Shown piece after piece: positions 52,214 to 59,198 of a stretch of 64,000 nucleotides of DNA. Source of the stretch: JASTVH01 sp042862465 (GTDB lineage: Bacteria > Pseudomonadota > Gammaproteobacteria > Pseudomonadales > Oleiphilaceae); NCBI GenBank assembly GCA_042862465.1, contig JASTVH010000002.1, positions 310,001-374,000 of the forward strand, in the 5' to 3' direction. The position numbers were made by a program, and so were the translations under genes. Position 1 is the first letter of the stretch. Each line of letters opens with the position of its first letter. Under the pieces are notes generated by a model. That model had not been told where the DNA came from. It was given only the letters and a program-made list of their open reading frames with translations, and ran no database searches.

Positions 52214-52882
52214 TTACGATTTCGAGCCGTCCAGTTCGATCATGCCGGTTTTCAGCGCGTAATGGATCAGTCCGGCAATGTCACGAATACCCAGCCGGTC
52301 CATGATCTGTGAACGATGGGACTCAACGGTTTTTACGCTGAGATCAAGATGGTAGGCGATTTCCTTGGTGCTTCGCCCCTCGGCGAGCAGACGCAGGATC
52401 TCCCGTTGACGGGGTGTCAGGGGATCTTTTTCTTTCTGATTGGGAACCGTGCGACTGGCCGCAAACAGCTGGCCGATAACATCCCGGGAAATACGAGGGC
52501 TGAGATAGAGCTGCCCCTCAAGGACCACTTGCAGCGCCAGTTCCAGTTCCACCTGGGCCGCGTTCTTGAGCAGATAGCCGGACGCGCCGCGCTCCAGCGC
52601 CTCAACAACAAAATCGGCATTGTCGTGCATGGAGAGAATGATGACCGGCAGCTTGGGATCATGCTGCTGCAGTTGCAGCAGGGCATCCAGGCCCGACACT
52701 TTACGCATCTCAAGATCCAGTATTAGCACGTCCGGCTGATGTTCCAGCACCAAGTCGAGAACCTGATCACCGTCATCGCCCTCGGCCACGACCCGGTAGC
52801 CATCAAGGTTTTCAATCACCGCTTTGAGTCCGGCGCGCACCAGGCTGTGGTCATCAATCAGGATTACTTTTTTTACCGTCAT
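52214..52882 (-). CDS. NarL/FixJ-type response regulator, block 2 (no cognate kinase adjacent)
   Basis: The 222-residue protein has a receiver (LIDDHSLVRAGL, phospho-Asp in VLILDLEMRKVSG, LSMHDNADF, YLLKNA) and a LuxR HTH (LTPRQREILRLLAEGRSTKEIAYHLDLSVKTVESHRSQIMDRLGI). It is paralogous to the block 1 regulator. There is no histidine kinase gene beside it; the kinase at 41371-43557 is the nearest candidate. About 160 bases separate it from the receptor-like gene. Confidence 0.92.
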   Translation of the reverse strand: MTVKKVILIDDHSLVRAGLKAVIENLDGYRVVAEGDDGDQVLDLVLEHQPDVLILDLEMRKVSGLDALLQLQQHDPKLPVIILSMHDNADFVVEALERGASGYLLKNAAQVELELALQVVLEGQLYLSPRISRDVIGQLFAASRTVPNQKEKDPLTPRQREILRLLAEGRSTKEIAYHLDLSVKTVESHRSQIMDRLGIRDIAGLIHYALKTGMIELDGSKS

Positions 52883-53071
52883 TTCCCGCGCTCCGTCCTG
52901 GAGTCGTTACTTTTTTGCGACGGATCATTTCCAGCCTCGCAAAACAGCACTCCGGATTATTATTCTTACCTACGACAGCTCAGAATAACGCAACCTGCAC
53001 GGTGAGAAGAAAGCTGTAAAACTCATCATTTACAAAGCGCCCAGTACATGATAGGGGCCTAACCATTGTAA

Positions 53072-53365
53072 TCAGTCGCCGCGCTGTTTTTCAAAGCGGG
53101 CCTGTTGTTCCGGGGTGGCTTCCTTCTGGTAACGGCTCTTCCATTCCGCATAAGGCATGCCGTAGACGGCTTCCCGGGCTCGGTCGTAGTCCATTTCCTC
53201 ACCCCGCTCCTCCGCCTCGGCCCGGTACCACTTGGCCAGGCAGTTGCGGCAGAAGCCGGCGAGGTTCATCAGGTCGATGTTCTGCACATCCTTGCGGTTG
53301 TCCAGGTGCTGCAGCAGACGGCGGAAGGCTGCTGCTTCGATCTCGATGCGGGTCTGTTGGTTCAT
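53072..53365 (-). CDS. DUF1244 family protein
   Basis: The 97-residue protein shows the DUF1244 pattern: AAAFRRLLQHLDNRKDVQNIDLMNLAGFCRNCLAKWYRAEAEERG and YGMPYAEWKSRYQ. The FCRNCL cysteine pair is invariant in the family and could bind metal, but no function is known. It starts 26 bases after the ZIP transporter stop, as part of the same transcript. Confidence 0.9.
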   Translation of the reverse strand: MNQQTRIEIEAAAFRRLLQHLDNRKDVQNIDLMNLAGFCRNCLAKWYRAEAEERGEEMDYDRAREAVYGMPYAEWKSRYQKEATPEQQARFEKQRGD

Positions 53366-53391
53366 GCTTGGCGTCCATTGGTTGGTGGCAG

Positions 53392-54177
53392 TTAGCCCAG
53401 CGTGGCGTCGAGGAACATCATCACCACAAAGCCGATCAGCAGGGCAAAGGTGGCGACGGTCTTGTAGGCGCCGCGATGGGTCTCGGGAATGATCTCGTCA
53501 CTGATGATAAACAGCATGGCCCCGGCAGCGAAACCCAGGGTCACCGGCATCAGCGGTTCGGCCAGCCACACCAGGGTGCTGCCGAAGAGGCCGCCCACCG
53601 GTTCCACCAGGCCGGTGAGAAACCCCACGCCGAAGGCCTGCCAGCGGCTGTAGTTGATCGCCATCATCGAGGCGGCCACCGCCAGGCCCTCGGGAATGTT
53701 CTGCAGGCCGATGCCGATGGCCAGGCTGCGGCCGTTCTCGATATTGCCGCCAGCGAAGCCCACCCCTACCGCCATGCCCTCGGGAAAGTTGTGCAGGGTG
53801 ATGGCGATGATGAACAGCCAGATGCGGCGCAGCTTGGGCAGGTCTGGGCCTTCGTGGCCGAGGATGAAGTGTTCGTGGGGGGCATGACGGTGAATCCAAA
53901 AAAGGGTAGCCGCCCCGAGCAAGAGGCCCAGGATGACCACCAGCACCGCCAGGCTCTCGTTGGGGATGAGCTCGCGCCCGTACTCCAGCCCCGGCAGCAG
54001 CAGGGAAAAGAAGGCGGCCGCCAGCATGATGCCGGCGGCGGCGCTGAGCAGCATGTCCTCGGCCCGCTCGGACAGCGTGCGGATAAACGCCACCCCCGCG
54101 GCCCCCAAACCGGTCGCCGCGCCGGCCAGGAGGCTGGCGGTGGTGCCAAGCCAGACGATGTTGGATTCTGCGGCCAT
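53392..54177 (-). CDS. ZIP family divalent metal transporter
   Basis: The 261-residue inner-membrane protein has about eight helices. The metal-binding core is HNFPEGMAVGVGFAGG on TM4 and LQNIPEGLAVAASM on TM5, with a histidine-containing loop (HRHAPHEHF) between TM3 and TM4. ZIP proteins (ZupT type) import Zn(II), and sometimes Fe(II) or Mn(II), into the cytoplasm. It is the first gene before DUF1244. The specific metal is not clear from sequence. Confidence 0.9.
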   Translation of the reverse strand: MAAESNIVWLGTTASLLAGAATGLGAAGVAFIRTLSERAEDMLLSAAAGIMLAAAFFSLLLPGLEYGRELIPNESLAVLVVILGLLLGAATLFWIHRHAPHEHFILGHEGPDLPKLRRIWLFIIAITLHNFPEGMAVGVGFAGGNIENGRSLAIGIGLQNIPEGLAVAASMMAINYSRWQAFGVGFLTGLVEPVGGLFGSTLVWLAEPLMPVTLGFAAGAMLFIISDEIIPETHRGAYKTVATFALLIGFVVMMFLDATLG

Positions 54178-54233
54178 GGGAACTCCCCAAAAGTTGCGGC
54201 ATAGCGCCTCTCGGCGCCTCCCCCTCTCCCTGG

Positions 54234-54571
54234 CCCTCTCCCACGATGGGGAGAGGGGATGTCGGCGTTATCTCCGAGCGATAGCAGCCAAGTAGGTTGG
54301 GCTGACGAAGGAAGCCCAACAGGCTCAGCGTCAAGCAGGGTGTTGGGCTTCTGCGTCTACCCCAAGGTTCGAGAAGGGTGTTGGCCGTTGCTCTGGAACC
54401 AGGGCAAGGACGCCCGGCTAGCGATAGCGCGGCAGGGATGCCACTCTATCGCGGTGGAAGAGCAGCGGCCAACACCCTTCCGGCACACCAGCCCGATGAA
54501 AATGGTATGCCACTGATAGAGGTAATCATCTTCAACCGGTGTGTTGGGCTTCCTTCGTCAGCCCAACCTAC
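54234..54571. repeat. Composite intergenic repeat island (R3, R1, R2)
   Basis: The gene-free stretch 54178-54679 is mostly repeats. R3 hairpin is at 54234-54258. A perfect inverted pair of 29-base R1 arms at 54292-54320 and 54543-54571 encloses a degenerate R1 half (about 54342-54366) and an R2 copy (54371-54430) with an inverted partial R2 (54458-54483, 22-base match with one mismatch). The nesting of R2 between inverted R1 arms looks like a non-autonomous mobile unit. No ORF here is protein-like. Promoters for the divergent ZIP and esterase genes must lie at its edges. Confidence 0.78.
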
Positions 54572-54679
54572 CCAACTGAAGGCCATACGTCAGGAATCAT
54601 TAATTGGCTTTCACGGGGCTTGCACCCTCGCCAGCCTCACCCCACCATAACGCCATACCGACCGGCAAGGAGTCCCCTG

Positions 54680-55348
54680 ATGTCACTACTGCCCTATCTG
54701 GAACGCGAAACCGGCCAGCCTGTCGACGCCAGTGTCATCTGGCTGCACGGGTTGGGTGCGGACGGGCATGATTTTGATCCCATTGTGCCGGAACTGCGCC
54801 TGCCGGACAGTGCCCGTATCCGTTTTATCTTTCCCCACGCGCCCAAGATCCCGGTGACCGTCAATGGCGGCATGGTGATGCCCGCCTGGTACGACATCAA
54901 GGCCATGGACCTGGAACGGCACCTGGATACGGATCAGCTTCAGTCGTCCGCCGATGCGGTGCGGGCGCTCATAGACCAGGAGATTGAGCGAGGCATTCCC
55001 GCCGAGCGGATCATCCTGGCCGGCTTCTCCCAGGGCGGAGCCGTAGCCTACCTGACGGCGCTGACCTATCCCGACCGCCTGGCCGGCCTGCTGACCCTGT
55101 CCACCTATCTGGCCGTCAATCCCCTCGACCGGGCCGCCGACGCCAACCGCGATCTGCCCATTCTGGCCTGTCACGGGCGCCAGGACCCCATGGTGCCGGA
55201 ATTCCTCGGCCGACAGGCGGTGGAAACACTGGAAGCGGCCGGTTATCCGGTGCAATATCGCACCTACGATGTTGAACATGGCGTCTGTCTGGAAGAGGTG
55301 CGCGATATCGGCACCTGGCTTCAGCAGCGTCTCGGGTTAGGCGACTGA
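54680..55348 (+). CDS. Alpha/beta-hydrolase, carboxylesterase/phospholipase family
   Basis: The 222-residue alpha/beta hydrolase is of the abhydrolase_2 (EstB/acyl-protein thioesterase) family. The oxyanion region is VIWLHGLGADGHDF, the nucleophile serine is in LAGFSQGGAVAY, the acid Asp in CHGRQDPMVP, and the His in DVEHGVCLEE. It cleaves carboxyl esters or acyl thioesters; the substrate is unknown. ATG 54680 carries AAGGAG seven bases upstream; the frame is open further upstream into repeat DNA, which is not part of the gene. No signal peptide is visible. Confidence 0.92.
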   Translation: MSLLPYLERETGQPVDASVIWLHGLGADGHDFDPIVPELRLPDSARIRFIFPHAPKIPVTVNGGMVMPAWYDIKAMDLERHLDTDQLQSSADAVRALIDQEIERGIPAERIILAGFSQGGAVAYLTALTYPDRLAGLLTLSTYLAVNPLDRAADANRDLPILACHGRQDPMVPEFLGRQAVETLEAAGYPVQYRTYDVEHGVCLEEVRDIGTWLQQRLGLGD

Positions 55349-55371
55349 CCCCAGCCCTTGAAGGAACCCCC

Positions 55372-56601
55372 ATGCGGATAAAAGGATTCATCACCGGCGC
55401 CCTGCTCGGACTCTTGCCTCTCGCTACCCTGCAGGCCGCCACGCAGGAACAGCCACTCACGGACGATGAGTTTGCCCAGTGTGTGGGCCGGCTGCAGACC
55501 CAGGCCCGGGAGGCAGGCCTGTCAGAGCCGGTCGTGGAAAACGTGCTCGGCAAGGTGCAGTTCAACCCCAAGATCATCACCTATGATCGCCGCCAGCCGG
55601 AGTTCGTGCAGACCTTCGCCGGCTACTTCAACGCGCGGGTCACCGAAAACCGGGTCATGAAAGGCCGCGAGCTGATGAAGGAGCATGCCGACCTGCTGCG
55701 GGAGATCACCCGCAAGACCGGCGTCCCCGGCCGCTACCTGCTGGCGTTCTGGGGGCTGGAAACCAACTTCGGACGCTATTTCGGCAAGCTGCCGGTGATG
55801 GATTCCCTGGCCACCCTGGCCTGTGACCAGCGCCGCTCCGACTTCTTTTCCCGGGAACTGCTCAACGCCCTGCGCATCGTCGATCGTGGTGATGTCAGCG
55901 CCGAAAAGATGGTTGGCTCCTGGGCCGGCGCCCTGGGCCATATGCAGTTCATGCCCTCGGTCTACCTGCGCTATGCCCACGATGCCGACAACGACGGCCG
56001 CCGTGATCTGTGGGGCAGCCTGCCGGACGCGCTGACCTCGGCCGGTTATTTCCTGAAAGGCCTGGGCTGGCAGCCGGAACTGCGCTGGGGACGGGAGGTT
56101 GTACTGCCGGAGGGTTTTGCCTATGAATTGGCGGGGCTGGGCGATCCCAAACCGCTGTCGTTCTGGCGCGAAAAAGGCGTGAAAACGGTATTTGGCGGGC
56201 CCCTGCCCCAAGCCGACGTGAAGGCGGAACTGCTGGTGCCGGCGGGCCACAAGGGCCCGGCCTTCCTGGTCTACCGCAATTTCCACGTCATCATGGGCTG
56301 GAACCAGTCGGAATTCTACGCCCTTTCCGTGGGCGTTCTGGCCGACCGCATTGCCGGTGCCGGCCGCCTCAAGCACCCGCCGCCCACGGACACGCCGCGC
56401 CTGAGCCGCGCTACCGTCACCCAGCTGCAGGAACAACTGCAGGCGGCGGGCTTCGATCCCGGTCCGGTGGACGGCATCCTCGGTCCCGGAACGCGCAGCG
56501 CCATCCGGTCCTATCAGGCGCAGAAAGGCTGGATTGCCGACGGGTTCCCGCATCCCAAGGTGCTCAGTTCGCTGGGAATTCAGCCCAAGAGCGAGGAATG
56601 A
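55372..56601 (+). CDS. Lytic murein transglycosylase (MltB type) with peptidoglycan-binding domain
   Basis: The 409-residue protein has a signal peptide (to about residue 24, ending LQAAT). The SLT_2/MltB catalytic domain spans about 28-320, with the catalytic Glu in LAFWGLETNFGRYFG and GSWAGALGHMQFMPS. A C-terminal PG_binding_1 domain (about 345-405, LQEQLQAAGFDPGPVDGILGPGTRSAI) follows. It cleaves glycan strands to 1,6-anhydro products in the periplasm. The signal peptide lacks a lipobox cysteine, so it is probably soluble, unlike MltB proper. It starts 24 bases after the esterase. Confidence 0.92.
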   Translation: MRIKGFITGALLGLLPLATLQAATQEQPLTDDEFAQCVGRLQTQAREAGLSEPVVENVLGKVQFNPKIITYDRRQPEFVQTFAGYFNARVTENRVMKGRELMKEHADLLREITRKTGVPGRYLLAFWGLETNFGRYFGKLPVMDSLATLACDQRRSDFFSRELLNALRIVDRGDVSAEKMVGSWAGALGHMQFMPSVYLRYAHDADNDGRRDLWGSLPDALTSAGYFLKGLGWQPELRWGREVVLPEGFAYELAGLGDPKPLSFWREKGVKTVFGGPLPQADVKAELLVPAGHKGPAFLVYRNFHVIMGWNQSEFYALSVGVLADRIAGAGRLKHPPPTDTPRLSRATVTQLQEQLQAAGFDPGPVDGILGPGTRSAIRSYQAQKGWIADGFPHPKVLSSLGIQPKSEE

Positions 56602-56628
56602 CCTGGCGTCGGATGTCGGAAAAAAGGA

Positions 56629-57807
56629 CTAATCCGATATAGCGGGTGAAGAGGACAGTTGTGAATCTTCCAGGGCTGGATCGTCTTCCGCCACCACCTG
56701 ATTACGCCCCCGCTCCTTGGCCAGATACAGGCCCTGATCGGCGCGGGCGATGGTATCGTCCACGGCTTCGCCCGGCCGAAACTGGGAGACACCGATCGAC
56801 ACGGTGACCTGGAAGCCCCCGGGCAGTTCTTTGACCGTCATTCCGGCTATCGCCCGGCGCACCCGTTCCGCCTTGATCAGGGCCCCTTCCAGCGGGGTCT
56901 GGGGGAGCACCAGCAAAAACTCCTCACCACCATAACGCCCAAAGCAGTCGATGTTGCGCAGTCCCTCGGACACGGTATGGGCCATTTGCCGCAACACCGC
57001 GTCGCCGGCCTGGTGGCCGTAAGTATCGTTCACGGACTTGAAATAGTCGATATCCAGAATACAGAGGCTGAAAGGACCGCTGGCACGGTTGAACCGGTTG
57101 GTTTCCCGATCCAGCGCCTGCAACAGGTAACGCCGGTTGAATGTGCCGGTCAGTTCGTCCCGGCTGGCCAGCTCGCTGATGCGCTGCAAGGCCTCCTGCA
57201 ACTCATCATTACGCTCGCGTAGCTTGTCCCGCAGGCCGCTGATATAGCCCCCGATCACGGCCAGCTCTGCCAACACCAGCGCAAACGCCACCAGCTGCAA
57301 CCATTCCAGCGGCCCGTTGAGTACCTCGGGCTTGAAGAGCCACAGCACTGTCACCAGGGCCGCATAGAGGCCGAAAAAAAGACTGGCCACCACCGCAAAA
57401 GCACCCGTGCGCAGGGCGAGGATGCCATACAGCCCGGGCACGACGGCGATCAGCATAAAGATGGCCCGGGCCTGACCCGGCTCCAGGAAATACATTACGA
57501 AGAGGGGCGGCAATAACGACAATACCATCTGGGGTGCGGTCAGGCTGGGTTCACGGAATCGCAGGTTCAAGTGGGTCTTGAACATGCCATAGAACCCGGC
57601 ATTGAGGAGGAGCGCCAACAGGGCATACACCACGACCACCGAGCCGGGAATCATGTCCTGGTACCAGCAGAACACCACGATGGTGAACGTGACCAGCAGC
57701 GACAACACCGACATGCCCAGACGGCGGATGCGCAAGCGCTGCGCAGACAAGGTCTGTTCATCGATAGGATGGGATATGGGTTTTTCGTTAGATTGTTGCT
57801 GAGGCAT
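56629..57807 (-). CDS. Membrane diguanylate cyclase
   Basis: The 392-residue protein has about six membrane helices (roughly 28-195, a MASE-like sensor), a short coiled coil (195-225), and a full GGDEF domain. The active site is RYGGEEF with an RNID sequence ending five residues earlier, the normal place for the I-site. DIDYFKSVND and SIGVSQF are intact. It should synthesise c-di-GMP and be feedback inhibited. It is divergent from a periplasmic binding protein gene (57933) across an AT-rich gap. Confidence 0.9.
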   Translation of the reverse strand: MPQQQSNEKPISHPIDEQTLSAQRLRIRRLGMSVLSLLVTFTIVVFCWYQDMIPGSVVVVYALLALLLNAGFYGMFKTHLNLRFREPSLTAPQMVLSLLPPLFVMYFLEPGQARAIFMLIAVVPGLYGILALRTGAFAVVASLFFGLYAALVTVLWLFKPEVLNGPLEWLQLVAFALVLAELAVIGGYISGLRDKLRERNDELQEALQRISELASRDELTGTFNRRYLLQALDRETNRFNRASGPFSLCILDIDYFKSVNDTYGHQAGDAVLRQMAHTVSEGLRNIDCFGRYGGEEFLLVLPQTPLEGALIKAERVRRAIAGMTVKELPGGFQVTVSIGVSQFRPGEAVDDTIARADQGLYLAKERGRNQVVAEDDPALEDSQLSSSPAISD

Positions 57808-57932
57808 GGCGTTTCCGGCCCAATATTGATCAAAAAAAACCCTAATATACGTCTACTTTAACTATAGTCTTTATTGTGAAGACGTGGTTAAACCGGTGTA
57901 AAAGCTCCTGGATACCAAGTGTGGAGGGTATG

Positions 57933-58697
57933 ATGCGGCTTTTTCGTTCCAGGCTGTGGTGGGTGCTGGCCGTGTTGGGCTTCGGCGCCGCTATGGCTGG
58001 CCATGCCGGTTCGTCTGACGATACGCCAGTGCTGCGTTTCAACATTTCGCCCAACGGCTATCCGCCTTACACCATCGTGGAGGAGGACGGCACGGTCAGG
58101 GGGATCATGTGGGACACGGCCCGCCACATCCTTCAGGACCTTGGCTACCGCATTCAGCCCGAGGAGGTTCCCCGCAAGCGCGTCAACCGGATGATTCTCG
58201 AAGGCCACCTGGATGCCACGCCCCGGGCCAGACAGTGGACCCGCAACCCCGACCGTTTCCTCTTCACAGACCCGATCGTCTATACCCAGGAGGTTTTTTT
58301 CAGCCCCCGGGAAGCCCCCTTCCACTACCGCCGGGACAGCCTCGAAGGCCGCACATTGCTGACCCACCTGGGTTACAACTACCCGGAACTGGAACCTTTA
58401 TTCAGGAGTGGCAAGCTCCAGCGTTTCGACGTCCAGCACGAACGCATGATGTTCAAACACCTGCTGGCCGGTGAGCGCTTCAACCTGCTGATCGCGGAAC
58501 GACAGGTCGGTCTCTGGATCATGAAACAGGAAGGGATTCAGGACCGGGTCTATGTGGATGACGAACCCATCAGCCATGTGGCGTTCAGCATCATGTTCGC
58601 GCCCCGTTACAAGGCACTGGTGAAAGACTTTAACGAAGCACTGGAAGCGATGAAGGCTTCAGGGGAGCTACAGGCGATAATTGGGAGGTATGAGTAG
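57933..58697 (+). CDS. Orphan periplasmic solute-binding protein, SBP_bac_3 family
   Basis: The 254-residue protein has a signal peptide (MRLFRSRLWWVLAVLGFGAAMAGHA). Its mature part begins LRFNISPNGYPPYTIVEEDG, with RGIMWDTARHIL, PRKRVNRMILEGHLDATPRA and WTRNPDRFLFTDPIVYTQEVF. A GGAGG sits five bases before ATG 57933; an ATG three bases upstream is too close and the frame opens earlier at 57876. It is a clear paralogue of the gene at 62461. No transport genes are adjacent; the nearest partner is the divergent membrane diguanylate cyclase. Confidence 0.83.
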   Translation: MRLFRSRLWWVLAVLGFGAAMAGHAGSSDDTPVLRFNISPNGYPPYTIVEEDGTVRGIMWDTARHILQDLGYRIQPEEVPRKRVNRMILEGHLDATPRARQWTRNPDRFLFTDPIVYTQEVFFSPREAPFHYRRDSLEGRTLLTHLGYNYPELEPLFRSGKLQRFDVQHERMMFKHLLAGERFNLLIAERQVGLWIMKQEGIQDRVYVDDEPISHVAFSIMFAPRYKALVKDFNEALEAMKASGELQAIIGRYE

Positions 58698-58698
58698 C

Positions 58699-58770
58699 GG
58701 ACGTTGGACGTTGGACGTTGGACGTTGGACGTTGGACGTTGGACGTTGGACGTTGGACGTTGGACGTTGG
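58699..58770 (+). repeat. Ten-copy heptanucleotide tandem repeat
   Basis: Ten perfect copies of GGACGTT plus GG follow the stop codon of the binding protein by one base. Perfect identity implies recent slippage. It resembles the GACGTCT repeat at trhO in length and sequence. It lies outside coding sequence. Confidence 0.95.
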
Positions 58771-58993
58771 AAAAGACGCTAAGCCGAGCCGTCAGCAGCA
58801 GCAAGGTTGATTTCTGTAGCAGCGACAGGGATGTCGCGGTAGCGATGCCAGGCCAGGGACGGCCTGGCATCGCGGCGTAGGAAACCACCCTTGCCGCTGC
58901 GAAAGTCCAGATATTTGGACCGTTCAAAAAAGTTTTTCGCACTTCAGCGTGAAACACGCCTTCGGATGCCTTCCACCGAAGCCAAACATACCC

Positions 58994-59082
58994 CGTCATC
59001 CCCGCGAAGGCGGGGATCCAGGGCGTATGGCTTCCAGATTGGCGGTTTGCCGCTCTGGATACCCGCCTTCGCGGGTATGACG
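58994..59082. repeat. Inverted repeat element in a 500-base gene-free gap
   Basis: Arms at 58994-59021 and 59055-59082 (28 bases, two mismatches) share the core CGCGAAGGCGGG. This CGTCAT...CCGCGAAGGCGGG...CCAG type is a widespread palindromic repeat in proteobacteria. The rest of 58771-59147 holds no gene-like frame; the shorter stretch before it (58771-58993) shows only GC-rich dyads. Confidence 0.75.
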
Positions 59083-59147
59083 GGTTGCGCTCCAGCCGGT
59101 CGCGCTCCTGAACCGCTGGCAGCATTCACTTCAATCCGTGATGAACC

Positions 59148-59174
59148 AAAAAACCGCCCCCGAGGGAGCGGTTT
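59148..59174 (-). terminator. Intrinsic terminator of fadE
   Basis: On the minus strand AAACCGC, a CTCCCTCGGGG loop region and GCGGTTTTTT form a 7-base stem that ends in a six-T run. It begins 24 bases after the fadE stop. Confidence 0.85.
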
Positions 59175-59198
59175 ATTATCTTCACCAGGAGACCAGAA

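Noticed and set aside
29405..52882. The two chemosensory blocks as an assembly duplication
   Set aside because: Paralogues differ throughout in protein sequence, in gene content (CheR, kinase, GGDEF-EAL) and in intergenic DNA, so they are real diverged copies.
58699..58770. The tandem repeat as a CRISPR-like array
   Set aside because: The units are seven bases with no spacers, and there are no cas genes anywhere in the window.
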